Shown here piece after piece: positions 1-12,320 of a stretch of 64,000 nt of DNA (the stretch's first letter is position 1; every line of letters starts with the position of its first letter). The position numbers and the translations under genes are program-made. Source of the DNA: Rugalucina vietnamica (Eukaryota; Mollusca; Bivalvia; Lucinida; Lucinidae); NCBI GenBank assembly GCA_964017185.1, contig OZ024883.1, forward strand, positions 40,602,395-40,666,394. Reading direction: 5' to 3'. Under the pieces are notes generated by a model. It had not been told where the DNA came from. It did not search any database and worked only from the letters and a program-made list of their open reading frames with translations.

Positions 1-890
1 GAACTTCGATATCTCGAAAACTGAGCGAACGATTTTCTTTAAACTTGCCCTGTTTCAAGGTCCTGACCAGTCCTAAGTTTGACCCAAATTTCATTAGTTT
101 CAAAACTCTGTGCTATACGTACTGCTAACTTGAAAATGGCCCATACTGCCCATATTGGGTATGGGGTCGGCTATTTCGAACTTCGATATCTCGAAAACTG
201 AGCGAACGATTTTCTTTAAACTTGCCGAGTTTCAAGGTCCTGACCAGTCCTAAGTTTGACCCAAATTTCATTAGTTTCAAAACTCTGTGCTATACGTACT
301 GCTAACTTGAAAATGGCCCATACTGCCCATATTGGGTATGGGGTCGGCTATTTCGAACTTCGATATCTCGAAAACTGAGCGAACGATTTTCTTTAAACTT
401 GCCCAGTTTCAAGGTCCTGACCAGTCCTAAGTTTGACCTCAATTTCATTAGTTTCAAAACTCTGTGCTATACGTACTGCTAACTTGAAAATGGCCCATAC
501 TGCCCATATTGGGTATGGGGTCGGCTATTTCGAACTTCGATATCTCAAAAACTGAGCGAACGATTTCCTTTAAACTTGCCCTGTTTCAAGGTCCTGACCA
601 GTTCTAAGTTTGACCCAAATTTCATTAGTTTCAAAACTCTGTGCTATACGTACTGCTAACTTGAAAATGGCCCATACTGCCCATATTGGGTATGGGGTCG
701 GCTATTTCGAACTTCGATATCTCGAAAACTGAGCGAACGATTTTCTTTAAACTTGCCCTGTTTCAAGGTCCTGACTAGTCCTAAGTTTGACCCAAATTTC
801 ATTAGTTTCAAAACTCTCTGACTATACGTACTATTTCATTAGTTTCAAAACTCTCTGACTATACGTACTGCTAACTTGAAAATGGCCCAT
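1..890. repeat. 177-bp satellite, five monomers
   Basis: Monomers start at 1, 178, 355, 532 and 709, each opening GAACTTCGATATCTC, so the period is exactly 177 bp. Copies differ by a few substitutions. The array probably continues left of the window. The fifth monomer decays and carries an internal 37-bp tandem duplication (about 796-870). No coding frame is kept. Confidence 0.95.
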
Positions 891-2800
891 AGTTTCAAAG
901 CTATCTGAAAATGGCCTTTTATTGATTTTGTATCAAAATTTTGTAAAATAAACTTTCCCCTGTTGAGTGCAGTATGTATTTATATTTGAGTTTTTGAATT
1001 TGTAAAATCGAGGATGGCCACTTCGAAGAAAACGCTGCCCTTTATTTGACAACGCTATATTTTACTTTGTTCAACGATACATGTTTTATATTTCTATCTA
1101 AATCGAACCATTGATGACTATTTGAGACCTACCAGGACATATTTTAGTTCGTTGCTGCCTGATAGGAGAAATGACCCTTTTCATCGGCTCCTTAAAATAG
1201 TCCTGAGCTTTCTGGTCCCTGCTCCGTATAATCCAAAACGTTATGCTCATTCTCCGGCACAAATGCAATACGTTATCATTCTCCTCAGCTCCCTGGAAAT
1301 AAACGGTCCTTCTCTCCGAAACCCTTGGTGAGACTACATGTATATATTTAAGGCGCATTCTTTGCATGTAGAAATGACATTAGAATGGATAGTTACAAAA
1401 ACGAAGGTTTTGCTATGATTTATAGCATGTTTTTAATAATTCAGGGATATATTCGGGTAAAGTATTTTAGTATTTTGGGGCGGGGCTCAAATAATTTGAC
1501 GAATTGCATGACGAATAACATGACTGAGAGGAAATGCTTTTCAAATGTCCTTACGGCGAGAGTCCTTAAGAGTCGCTGGACCGAAACGACTCGTTCTGTT
1601 GAGCAGAGCCTTTGAACTGAACACGCCTATATTTAATGGAGAAAATCCGAACGCATCTTATCTACGATGGCCTGCATGCATCATAAAATTTCAAAATCCG
1701 CAGATTTTAGATATTAATTTTTCTTTGCAAAAGCTTTCGTCACACAAAAAGTGATTAAAATGAATAACAATAAGGACCAATGGTGGCTTGTATAAAAAAA
1801 AGCATAATCTTAAAGTACTTTTTAAAGAGATACTGTTTGTTGCCTTTTTCATCTCCCATATGGGAAAAACCCGGATGCAGGTAAAAATGATCTGGGATGT
1901 CTTCGACAAATAAAGCAACACAATGCCGTATGTTTTCGAAAAAATGGTAAATTAATGTTAGAAAATTATTTTTCATTTAAAATTGTAGACCAACTTTTCT
2001 AACACCCAAATACACTAAAAAAAAGTCAACCCATGGGGTACAGGTGCGCCTGGTCACATGAAGTGACGTCATGACGCTGTCTCGTGCAAGAACGTCTCAC
2101 GTCATTGTTTTAAAATGACAATGGCATTTAATTTCAAACGATCAATGTTTATTCGGACAAATTTTCATATCAATCGGTTCACGCAAACTTATTTTACAGC
2201 ATTTTTATATCCGTAAGTTATCCGTAACTATCCCTATCATGCAAACACAAATAAATCTATCAAGGCGTGTCCATATTTATTTTGCATTCATTCGTTACCC
2301 TAAAGGCTAAAAAAGTTAATCCGAAACTATTATTATATGTTAGTTTGTTTTGTTTTCTTGTTTCTTCCATCAATCAATTTCTGATTATTCTTGGGAGGTG
2401 TACATTGTACACTCCGGTGTGTTTGCAGGATGAGCCTACATGCATTAGGATAGATAGAACCTATGGAGGGATCTTTAACCTGCACAGGGGGTGACTGTCC
2501 GTGCACAGGGGACTTCCAGTTAACATCCCGATCCGAAGGACGGCACACTGTAGCATGTCATTCCTGCAAATGACACGAAGGGAAGCGTGTTCGGACGGAC
2601 AAATTTTCCTCGCCGCCGGCTACCTCGCTTCCTCGATTAAAACTAGTAGACGGAAAGCTACATTGTTGAAAAACAATGGGTTGTACTGTTATGCGCTGCC
2701 CTTACTGGTGTCTGCGTGTATGCTGGGATTAATGGATTCCTCATCTCTCTATTCCTATTTGTACTTATTTTTTGTGTTGTTTAGCCTTACATGTATGTAG
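891..2800. other. unassigned, no gene recognised
   Basis: AT-rich sequence with only short chance reading frames on both strands. No codon-like pattern, protein motif, tRNA or clear repeat boundary was seen. Positions 2460-2600 contain two similar phrases around GTGCACAGGGG, which may be part of an old repeat. Confidence 0.5.
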
Positions 2801-3009
2801 GTTTTCATATTTTAGTTCAGCTCAGGTAACTGAGTGGAGAATAGGGGAATAGCTGCTCACTTGGCTTACTATATGTTTTCTTGGTATTGGTATAAGTACA
2901 CAAGCACCTAAATGCCATTTTGTTTTCCCCACCCCTCGGTTTATGGAGTGGGAATTTCTTTCTGATTGTGTCATTTCCTGATCATTGCCTATATACTTGT
3001 ACTTTTTTA
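2801..3009 (+). mobile_element. Naiad-type PLE relic (3' UTR / pseudo-LTR part)
   Basis: This stretch is a diverged copy of the 376-bp segment found at 40948-41323. Shared landmarks in order are GGTAACTGAGTGG, TAGCTGCTCA, GGTATAAGTAC, GGAGTGGGAAT, TTCCTGATC and CTTGTAC. No coding part is attached, as expected for a 5'-truncated Penelope-like insertion that kept only its 3' end. Confidence 0.75.
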
Positions 3010-3277
3010 TTTGTAATAATTGTAAAGTTTGAGATTGACCTACTTTTAACTAAATTACAAGACAACTCGTACACCTCTCTACAACTGCAACTGCACGTTT
3101 GAGTCTAGTGGCTTGACCATCGTGTTAGTAGGATTCCGGGTCGTTTCGCCAAGGACCGTGTAAACACCCAAAACACCCAGGCAAACCTCCCTTTGGTTGG
3201 TAACATTTGTACCAATGGTGCAGTAGGTATCAAAAATGGGGCAAATTGTTAAATTCGTGGAACTGGTGCATGACTGC
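3010..3277. other. unassigned spacer
   Basis: No gene, RNA or repeat boundary recognised. Position 3133 onward contains the phrase CCGGGTCGTTTCG, which resembles the unit of the minisatellite at 14618-14785. Confidence 0.4.
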
Positions 3278-3452
3278 ATTCTATCTAAGCAACAACGGAA
3301 TGAAATGAACCGACGGTATTGTGACGCTATATGGTCAGGCCTGAAAGCTTTGACCGCACCCCAAATTACATTCTATCCGCAAGCCACAACGGAATGAAAT
3401 GAACCGACAGTACTGTGACGGTCGATTGTCAGGTATGAATGCTTTGACCGCG
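3278..3452. repeat. two-copy direct repeat, about 90 bp
   Basis: The block around 3290-3350 recurs at 3380-3445. Both copies contain CAACGGAATGAAATGAACCG, then a TGTGACG phrase, a GTCAGG phrase and CTTTGACCGC. Copies are diverged by several substitutions. Confidence 0.7.
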
Positions 3453-3548
3453 CAGCGTTTTATTTCTGTTCAGTCACATGAATCACGATGAAATGGGAGT
3501 ACGGTCAGATTCTTTGACATTCAAGTTTATATATGCGAAGCGTAGACC

Positions 3549-3574
3549 AAGCTTTTTGTAAAAGCTTATACTTG
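3549..3574 (+). other. hairpin resembling a Helentron 3' terminus
   Basis: AAGCTTTT (3549-3556) and AAAAGCTT (3560-3567) form an 8-bp stem with a 3-nt loop, followed by ATACTTG. The two elements ending at 31162 and 32178 end in a near-identical hairpin plus ATCCTTG. No matching 5' end was found upstream, so this is only a candidate terminus of a truncated element. Confidence 0.35.
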
Positions 3575-3641
3575 TAAAACGTTAATTTCAGTCGACATCC
3601 TAATCGTTTACTGGTGATTATGTGCGCATGCGCATGTGTGC

Positions 3642-6272
3642 ATACTGCCAACTGCTAGCAGTAGAGACAGCAGTATACTGCCAACTGCTAGCAGTAGTGT
3701 ACAGCAGTATACTGCCAACTGCTAGCAGTAGTGTACAGCAGTATACTGCCAACTGCTAGCAGTAGTGTACAGCAGTATACTGCCAACTGCTAGCAGTAGA
3801 GACAGCAGTATACTGCCAACTGCTAGCAGTAGTGTACAGCAGTATACTGCCAACTGCTAGCAGTAGTGTACAGCAGTATACTGCCAACTGCTAGCAGTAG
3901 AGACAGCAGTATACTGCCAACTGCTAGCAGTAGAGACAGCAGTATACTGCCAACTGCTAGCAGTAGTGTACAGCAGTATACTGCCAACTGCTAGCAGTAG
4001 AGACAGCAGTATACTGCCAACTGCTAGCAGTAGTGTACAGCAGTATACTGCCAACTGCTAGCAGTAGTGTACAGCAGTATACTGCCAACTGCTAGCAGTA
4101 GTGTACAGCAGTATACTGCCAACTGCTAGCAGTAGTGTACAGCAGTATACTGCCAACTGCTAGCAGTAGTGTACAGCAGTATACTGCCAACTGCTAGCAG
4201 TAGAGACAGCAGTATACTGCCAACTGCTAGCAGTAGTGTACAGCAGTATACTGCCAACTGCTAGCAGTAGTGTACAGCAGTATACTGCCAACTGCTAGCA
4301 GTAGTGTACAGCAGTATACTGCCAACTGCTAGCAGTAGAGACAGCAGTATACTGCCAACTGCTAGCAGTAGAGACAGCAGTATACTGCCAACTGCTAGCA
4401 GTAGAGACAGCAGTATACTGCCAACTGCTAGCAGTAGAGACAGCAGTATACTGCCAACTGCTAGCAGTAGTGTACAGCAGTATACTGCCAACTGCTAGCA
4501 GTAGTGTACAGCAGTATACTGCCAACTGCTAGCAGTAGTGTACAGCAGTATACTGCCAACTGCTAGCAGTAGAGACAGCAGTATACTGCCAACTGCTAGC
4601 AGTAGAGACAGCAGTATACTGCCAACTGCTAGCAGTAGTGTACAGCAGTATACTGCCAACTGCTAGCAGTAGAGACAGCAGTATACTGCCAACTGCTAGC
4701 AGTAGAGACAGCAGTATACTGCCAACTGCTAGCAGTAGTGTACAGCAGTATACTGCCAACTGCTAGCAGTAGAGACAGCAGTATACTGCCAACTGCTAGC
4801 AGTAGAGACAGCAGTATACTGCCAACTGCTAGCAGTAGAGACAGCAGTATACTGCCAACTGCTAGCAGTAGTGTACAGCAGTATACTGCCAACTGCTAGC
4901 AGTAGAGACAGCAGTATACTGCCAACTGCTAGCAGTAGAGACAGCAGTATACTGCCAACTGCTAGCAGTAGAGACAGCAGTATACTGCCAACTGCTAGCA
5001 GTAGAGACAGCAGTATACTGCCAACTGCTAGCAGTAGAGACAGCAGTATACTGCCAACTGCTAGCAGTAGAGACAGCAGTATACTGCCAACTGCTAGCAG
5101 TAGTGTACAGCAGTATACTGCCAACTGCTAGCAGTAGAGACAGCAGTATACTGCCAACTGCTAGCAGTAGAGACAGCAGTATACTGCCAACTGCTAGCAG
5201 TAGTGTACAGCAGTATACTGCCAACTGCTAGCAGTAGTGTACAGCAGTATACTGCCAACTGCTAGCAGTAGAGACAGCAGTATACTGCCAACTGCTAGCA
5301 GTAGTGTACAGCAGTATACTGCCAACTGCTAGCAGTAGAGACAGCAGTATACTGCCAACTGCTAGCAGTAGTGTACAGCAGTATACTGCCAACTGCTAGC
5401 AGTAGAGACAGCAGTATACTGCCAACTGCTAGCAGTAGTGTACAGCAGTATACTGCCAACTGCTAGCAGTAGTGTACAGCAGTATACTGCCAACTGCTAG
5501 CAGTAGTGTACAGCAGTATACTGCCAACTGCTAGCAGTAGTGTACAGCAGTATACTGCCAACTGCTAGCAGTAGTGTACAGCAGTATACTGCCAACTGCT
5601 AGCAGTAGTGTACAGCAGTATACTGCCAACTGCTAGCAGTAGAGACAGCAGTATACTGCCAACTGCTAGCAGTAGTGTACAGCAGTATACTGCCAACTGC
5701 TAGCAGTAGAGACAGCAGTATACTGCCAACTGCTAGCAGTAGAGACAGCAGTATACTGCCAACTGCTAGCAGTAGAGACAGCAGTATACTGCCAACTGCT
5801 AGCAGTAGAGACAGCAGTATACTGCCAACTGCTAGCAGTAGAGACAGCAGTATACTGCCAACTGCTAGCAGTAGTGTACAGCAGTATACTGCCAACTGCT
5901 AGCAGTAGAGACAGCAGTATACTGCCAACTGCTAGCAGTAGAGACAGCAGTATACTGCCAACTGCTAGCAGTAGTGTACAGCAGTATACTGCCAACTGCT
6001 AGCAGTAGAGACAGCAGTATACTGCCAACTGCTAGCAGTAGTGTACAGCAGTATACTGCCAACTGCTAGCAGTAGTGTACAGCAGTATACTGCCAACTGC
6101 TAGCAGTAGAGACAGCAGTATACTGCCAACTGCTAGCAGTAGAGACAGCAGTATACTGCCAACTGCTAGCAGTAGTGTACAGCAGTATACTGCCAACTGC
6201 TAGCAGTACAGCAGTATACTGCCTACTGCTAGCAGTATACTGCCTACTGCTACTGCTACTGCTTACTTCACA
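3642..6272. repeat. 33/34-bp palindromic minisatellite, about 76 units
   Basis: Each unit has two perfect 12-bp palindromes, GCAGTATACTGC and ACTGCTAGCAGT, joined by CA and followed by a short linker. The linker has two forms, AGAGACA (33-bp unit) and AGTGTACA (34-bp unit). Both are interspersed along the array, with pure runs of the 33-bp form around 4880-5100 and 5700-5870. Everything else is almost invariant. The last units (6205-6272) are shortened and decay into CTACTG repeats. Runs of 33-bp units stay open as 11-codon peptide repeats only because 33 is divisible by three, so these frames are not genes. Confidence 0.97.
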
Positions 6273-6580
6273 TACATATTTTCTACTGGTATTGATAAAT
6301 TAATCATTTTTGGTTGTTGTTGTTTTTCACAAAAACAGAAAAACAAACCAAATTATTTCCAAACCAAACAGTCAAAACCATCAAAACAGATATTTACATT
6401 AATTTCATTTACATCTATTTCAGCTGTGTCAAGAGAAATCCAGAACTTCTCATAATATGCTAAAATAAAGAAGCCATTCAGCTGTGCATAACTGCACAGC
6501 TGATTGCTGCCTTTGTTTTAGCTTCAAGGATAGTATACGTAATCCCTATTCTTATTTAGTTAAATCTGAAATTTCAAGCT
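6273..6580. other. unassigned, AT-rich
   Basis: No gene, RNA or repeat boundary recognised. CAGCTGTGCATAACTGCACAGCTG around 6479-6502 can form a short hairpin. Confidence 0.4.
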
Positions 6581-6589
6581 GATGGATTT

Positions 6590-7240
6590 CTCTTGTGACT
6601 GTATAGACAGGTTTGTGTAGGACCAGGCCACAGGGTTAAAGACTTTTTAATGCTCAATACAGCTGATCTTGAAATTTTAGGAACTCCTAAATTAAAAGAG
6701 TAGCCAAAACAGTTGGTATCTTTGATGAAAAAGAAAAAAAAGAACAAACTAGAATTTATCCTGGGTATAAATGCTAAAATGCTAACAGTAACATTTAAGA
6801 ACTGTATAAATTTTAGTCTCAGACGAGTTGAGCACCAAAAAAAAGTTTTATAACCGCAAGGCCTGGTCAAGAACACTGAAGACCTGGCCCTGAGGTTATT
6901 AAACTTTTTTTCAAGATCAGCTGAGCATGAAATTTTAACTGCTCATAAATGCTGAAATATTAGAAATTAGACGAAAATTCAGGTTCAGTATACTCATTAA
7001 CTAGTAATTTATCCTGGCCATAAACATTTCTTTAATAGTATTTTTATATTTATGAGCATGATAAATTTTAGTCTCAGCTGAGCTGAGCAAGAAAAAAGTT
7101 TTTTAACCTCGAGGATAGTTTTCTCACATGATGGCTCATTTCTTACCTTGAGCTGGTAATTCTCCGAGATTGAGATCTGTGTAATAACTATGTGGTCTGT
7201 AAACTTTGCCTGTCTTGCCAAGCCACACGGGATGCCTGTT
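6590..7240. repeat. degenerate interspersed repeat with internal duplication
   Basis: Two diverged copies of one module occur about 245 bp apart. Both contain a TTTTAGTCTCAG phrase, a GAGTTGAGCA or GAGCTGAGCA phrase, an A-run, AGTTTT and TAACC (around 6815-6850 and 7063-7105). A third related phrase lies near 6900-6935. No coding content is visible. The family cannot be named from sequence alone. Confidence 0.5.
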
Positions 7241-7433
7241 AGGACTGTTGCTGAGCTGTTTTGGAGGCACCACTCTCCTAAAATAGAAACAATGCTTTGA
7301 TTAAATCAAATTATCGTGGTGGATTAAGCAGGAAACAATTTAAAGAGATTCTGACAATCTGATAAGTTTTAATACCAACATGATGAAACTAATGCGCTTA
7401 CTCAAAAAGCATAGTTCAGAACAGACTGGGCAG

Positions 7434-7540
7434 ATGCCCTTGTTGACCGGTCCTCATGTTTAACTCATAACTGCTGGGAAAGAGCCACGATTTCCTGGGT
7501 ATTAAACAGTTCTCTATGGAATTACTTTAAATCAATGTGC
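7434..7540 (-). mobile_element. SINE fragment (same family as 27834-28038)
   Basis: The phrases AGAGCCACGATTTCC, CTGGGTATTAA and CAATGTGC occur here in the same order and spacing as in the body of the SINE at 27834-28038. The tRNA-like head is missing. Confidence 0.5.
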
Positions 7541-7582
7541 TAAATGACATAACTCAGTGACTTCTCACTAGGATTTCACATA

Positions 7583-8310
7583 AGGCCTTACTAAAACTAA
7601 AGTCCAATTCACATGCATAAAAAATACACGCGTGTAAATATACCCCGGTGTGTAAATATACTCCGATGTGCAAATCAACCTGTGAGTAAATTCAAATTGT
7701 GTTCACATGGGTTTTATCACCAGGAGTATTTTGTATGTAAATTTATCATTTCTGGATTTAAACCTGTTCATTTAAGTTTTCTGGAAGAGGCTGCTTCAAG
7801 GTGTTTTTGTAGGACTTTGGCAGCAGAGGAGAATCATGTAATGCTCAGGCATAACCTTAGCAGTTATACAGTTCCCTTTTCTCATCCTTTGTTAAAATGG
7901 CCTTAGAATCTCACCAAGAATGATGAAGAAATAATGTGGCTATTTGCACTCCATATGATCTAAAATGTGATGAATGGCAATTAACTCTTATTTAGCAACA
8001 ATGTCCACAGTTTTAGCAAAATGCCATATACTCAGTTTGACTAGAAATAAAAAATACTCATGGGTAAATTTTACTTTGTATTCGCATGGGACAAAATAGT
8101 AAATTACACGTGTGTATTTGTAAAAATAAAATTTGCATCTGGTCAGACCCAGGAGTAAATTTAGGGTAAATTTTACCCCTATGTAACTAAATATACTCTG
8201 GTGTGTATTTGCATTCGCTTGCGCCATTTGCTTACCCCGGGTAAAATTTGCACACCAGAGTATATTTACATGCGTGTATTTTTGGCTCATGCGAATTGGA
8301 CTTAAGGCCT
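7583..8310. mobile_element. MITE-like inverted-repeat element
   Basis: The left end (AGGCCTTA, then AGTCCAATTC near 7601, then AATACACGCGTGTAAATATA) is the reverse complement of the right end (ATATTTACATGCGTGTATT, then GAATTGGACTTAAGGCCT to 8310). The left terminus has about 9 extra bases between the two blocks. The inside is rich in TAAAT/ATTTA phrases and has no transposase, so this is a non-autonomous element. Confidence 0.65.
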
Positions 8311-9563
8311 GTTATTAAATGTACGATTTTTGCTCCACATTATAAAGTGCCTCATAATAATTTGGTTTTCAATATACCGGTAACATGTCAATATAACAAT
8401 GATTATAGTAACATTTGAACATGCTTTCACATAATATTATTATAACATTGTCTCTGTGACTATGGACCCCAAAGACATGGGGCTTTCTATTGGGAGTCAA
8501 AATCAAAAGCTATGCGGTCTTTACGAAAAGTGCCGGTCTGTTGGTCAAAACCAGCAAAATTTCATTCTGAATGACAAAATATTTTATTCTGTCAGACAAC
8601 TGTCGGACAAAAATTACCATAATTACAATGATAACATATAGATCTACCAAAATTGGTTTTTGTCGAGCAAAAAAATGCAATCTGCCAGACAGCTGTAATG
8701 CAAATGAAAAAAGATTTTGAGAAGACTAACTGTGTATTAACTTTGAACTCAAATCCCTGACTTCTCTATCCGGAGTCCAACACAACATTCTATTACTATG
8801 TACTGGTAGAAGTGTCAACTTTATTGAGCCATAACAAAAACCAGCATCAATAGTTACATTTTAAAAAATACGCACGGAAAACAGGTAAATAGCATAAATG
8901 TTTACGTTAAATCCGGAAATAACCAAACTCATTATAAATATTTGTATAAAATTTCATAGGATATCAACAAGTATGCAGGCGGCTTGGACACAATAAAGTA
9001 GGGATTCAGGATTTGGAGATTTTGGAAAATGTTATATGCAAAGAAAAGGCTTCAATCAAACAACACAGTTATTGTTTTTGCACCATTGAAAGCGTATTGA
9101 GAGGAGCTTTGTGGTGATATATACTTTTCTATATCTGTAACCTACCGATTTGGATAAAAATGCCCGTAAATACTCTAAAAAGCACCTTATTATGCATTTC
9201 ATGCTGTTGCAAGATTTTTTTGTCTTTTTGCTTAGTTACATTTCTGTTTTGCAAGGCTAGAAATCGGATTTTTTATTTTTTATATATAAATATGCATATC
9301 TTCTAAATTTTTATGTACTGGGTTTAGCACTGGATTCATTTTTTAAAAATTTATTACATACAATGAAAAATGCTGTATGTGTTATGTTGTATACATTTTA
9401 CAGGCATTTCCAATCATTAGTAGTTTCTGCCTTCTTAAAAGTACTTTCAAGAAATTAAAGTGTTCATTGATAAATTAAGATACAGTAGAATGCACAAAGT
9501 GTGAAAGAACGCTGATTGACAGCTAAATTTTTGTTTAGCGTGCATTTGAAAGTTAAGATTTTC
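8311..9563. other. unassigned, AT-rich
   Basis: No gene, RNA gene or repeat boundary recognised. Positions 8590-8700 contain repeated TCTGTCAGACA/CTGCCAGACA phrases. Confidence 0.4.
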
Positions 9564-10096
9564 TGTAGAGTCCGTAGGCCCCATATTGCAATACTGATAG
9601 TATCTGTTCCTGCTTATTTATTGTGATGGTTATTTTCTTATCTATTACAGGTCAGCAGACCTAGCTTCCATATAAGGCAGATTGAAGCTCTCCTAATAAA
9701 CAGCTGAACTACGGTCGACTAAATTTTGTCCGTAGGCCCGTAGAGTCCGTAGGTCCTGTTTTTCGCCAGGTCTAGAATGTTCAAAATATAAGGAATCATT
9801 ATAAAAAATAATTTAAAATACAAATTCTTATGCCCTTAGCAGTTTAAAATAAAACAGAACATTGTAAAAAGGTTTTGAATCTGACAGATTAGATTACACT
9901 GACTAGTTGATGATGCTGCAATGCAAGGATATGCTTAAGTGATACCATACTTCATTTTAAATGTCTAAATTTTACTTACTTATTAAGCAAAAACATTGCA
10001 TCACATAACTTTCATAAACTCCAAATGATGTTTGTAATATAAAAAGCATATATTTTACATTTTAAAATTAAGGTATATGGGCCTACGGACTCTACA
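9564..10096. mobile_element. 533-bp inverted-repeat element, TGTAGAGTCCGTAGGCCC ends
   Basis: The left end at 9564 (TGTAGAGTCCGTAGGCCC, then ATAT after one extra C) matches the right end at 10096 in inverted orientation (ATATGGGCCTACGGACTCTACA). An internal block at 9728-9752 repeats the same motif twice. No transposase frame is present. A diverged solo end sits at about 12488-12506. Confidence 0.7.
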
Positions 10097-10292
10097 TACA
10101 TCCATTTAAGAGATTTGTGTATAATTTATTCGATATTTCCACTTTTTTTTCAGAGTTTTTCTTGAAATATTGACAGAAAGTGCAAAATGAAACCACAACC
10201 TAAAATTAAAAATCAATCAAATAGTAAAACAGACAGAAATGCACAGGATGGACAGAGTGTAGGGAGAAAAGCAAAACGAATGAGGTGTATTA

Positions 10293-10455
10293 ACCGATTC
10301 CGATAGCGTAATGGTTAGAGCGTCCACTTCGGAAGCGGGAGATCGTGGGTTCGATCCCGGGCCCGGTCATACCAAAGACTTTAAAACTGGTACCAGTGGC
10401 TACCTTGCTTGGCGCTCAGCATTATAAGGCAAGCACTGGCTTCTCTTCTCCCAAA
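10293..10455 (+). mobile_element. tRNA-derived SINE head (truncated)
   Basis: The stretch has a Pol III box A (TAGCGTAATGGTTAGAGCG, 10304-10322) and box B (GGTTCGATCCC, 10349-10359) at tRNA spacing. It continues into a non-tRNA body (GGTCATACCAAAGACTTTAA, later GCTTGGCGCTCAGCATTA). The acceptor ends do not pair and no tRNA 3' end follows, so this is a SINE rather than a tRNA gene. A copy of the same family lies on the minus strand at 21567-21720. Confidence 0.75.
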
Positions 10456-12182
10456 ACAAAATATAGCATCACTAACATGTCTAATATGAAAAAGTCCGAA
10501 TAATAGCAAAAAAGGTCCGAAAATAATCAATGTCTGTTTTCACTAGAGGGCCGTATGGAAGACTGGCTGTTGTGCTTAATATGTTATCCTCTATAAATAT
10601 AGAGATTATTATTATTATTACTATTACAAAGAAAATGTACGGAATGACCCAATTAGACTTGAAAATAGTAAGGGTGCCAGCCATCAGAAAAATGGTGATA
10701 CATGTATGTGGTCAGGGAGTAGCAAAAATTTTGTTCATACCCTCTGGCAGAGGACCCCATTGGAAGCTTGAAAACCAATGTTTGGTCAATTTTAAGTCTT
10801 GCAAAAGTGTTGCAATTAACGGTTGTATAATGCAACACATGACATCCTAAGACACTGTATTCGAGGATGGGGTGCACATAGAAAACAGATCATATCACTA
10901 CTAATACATGGACCAATGAATATGCTGTCCTTTTACAGCTTAGATAGTCCTTTCATTCATTAGTAAGAAATGACAATAAACTAACTTGCTTCATTCATGC
11001 AAACTCATGAAATATAATATATAAAGGAAATTAATCATTTCAACTCAATTATTAACTATATTTCAGTCCCATTCCATCACTCTGGGCCATAATTTCACTG
11101 ATGTTATAGCTCAATGATGCAATTTTACCATTTCATTAGTGCAATAGGGCTACTATGAAAATAATCACAATTTAATTTTCATGAATATTAATGAAAAGAT
11201 TGTGTCCTTGGTAACAAACTATATAAAAAGACTGGATGAATATGTGTACCTACAAAAATGCTCACATCTGAGTAGTAAGTTGTTCTAAGATTTCTAAAAT
11301 ACAAACCACAGTATTGCATGGATATACAGCTCTCTTTCTGGTTGTCAATCATGCAAATATTTACTAGTACCTTGTATATTTATGATGAATACAACAAACT
11401 TAGTAATTTAATGGTATATATCAATAAAATTACAAAAATCATTAAAACCCATAAATAATCTGATTTCAGGCCGAAGCTATCATCCTGACACACTGTTATT
11501 GCACTAGTGATGCCATTTGGCAACTTAACAGATATCAAAGGTCTGATATTAGGATCATCTCATTTGCATATTCATGATTATTATTTATAAAAACCTAAGA
11601 AAAATCAGGAAAAAAAACTAAAATATTGAAAGAGTAAACTTACTAAATCATTTGTATCTGACATATCAAATGACATAAAATGCTAAAAGTGTGGTATAGA
11701 ATGAATGCTCAGACTATGAACTATTGCCTTAAAGGCATATTCAAGAATATTAATGATACGCTAAGAGTATTGGATAAAAATAAAAGAAAAATTAAGAAGG
11801 TACATCTTCAAAATGAGTTGTATCTTTGCTACTGACAGCATAAGAGTACAGAAATTGGTAGCCAATGGTTGCTTTGACAATGTACCGTAACTGTGTCATC
11901 TGATTACCTGATCTAATGTCTGATGAATATTAATGAAAACTTCAGAAGTTAGAGAAAACATTTGAAGAATGAAGGGATATACCAACTAGATCAATGATAT
12001 CTCGGATTTCCATTGCCTTAGAATGCTAAAAAATGACATCAAAGGATAGCTAGGACAATGTACTTTTGCCATTGGTCTCTTATACAAAACTCAGCAATTG
12101 TACATCGGTATATTACATACCATTATCGCTTTTTGCATGGTTTTAAACGAATACAAAGAAACCCTTAACCGAAAGCTATTTC
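10456..12182. other. unassigned, AT-rich
   Basis: No gene or RNA recognised. The phrase GAATATTAATGAAAA or close variants recurs (around 11200, 11750 and 11930), suggesting an old dispersed repeat. Short frames on both strands lack protein features. Confidence 0.4.
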
Positions 12183-12320
12183 TGCTGCTCATTCGGCTTA
12201 AGAAATGTTTTCATGGTATAAGTACCTAATTGTTAGTTTAGTTTTTTTCCACCTCGGTTTTTGGAGTGGGAATCTTTTTCTGATTGCACCTTTTTCCTGA
12301 TCTTTGCCTACTTGTACCTT
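12183..12320 (+). mobile_element. Naiad-type PLE relic, 3' terminal piece
   Basis: The stretch closely matches the last part of the 376-bp terminal segment of the Naiad array (compare 62315-62453), including GGTATAAGTACCTAATTG, CCACCTCGGTTTTTGGAG and TGATCTTTGCCTACTTGTAC. Homology stops after GTACCTT, exactly where the array stops at 62453. Two independent insertions ending at the same base mark this as the true 3' terminus of the family. Confidence 0.85.

Noticed and set aside
3857..6062. Long open frames with repeats such as LLAVGSI or SILPTASSRDS
   Set aside because: They are translations of the 33/34-bp minisatellite; runs of 33-bp units keep any frame open, and frames end wherever 34-bp units shift phase.
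1..6272. CRISPR-like array
   Set aside because: The repeats are direct tandem satellites without unique spacers, in an animal genome.
10293..10374. Functional tRNA gene
   Set aside because: Box A and box B are good, but the acceptor ends do not pair and the sequence runs into a repeat body also found at 21567-21720.
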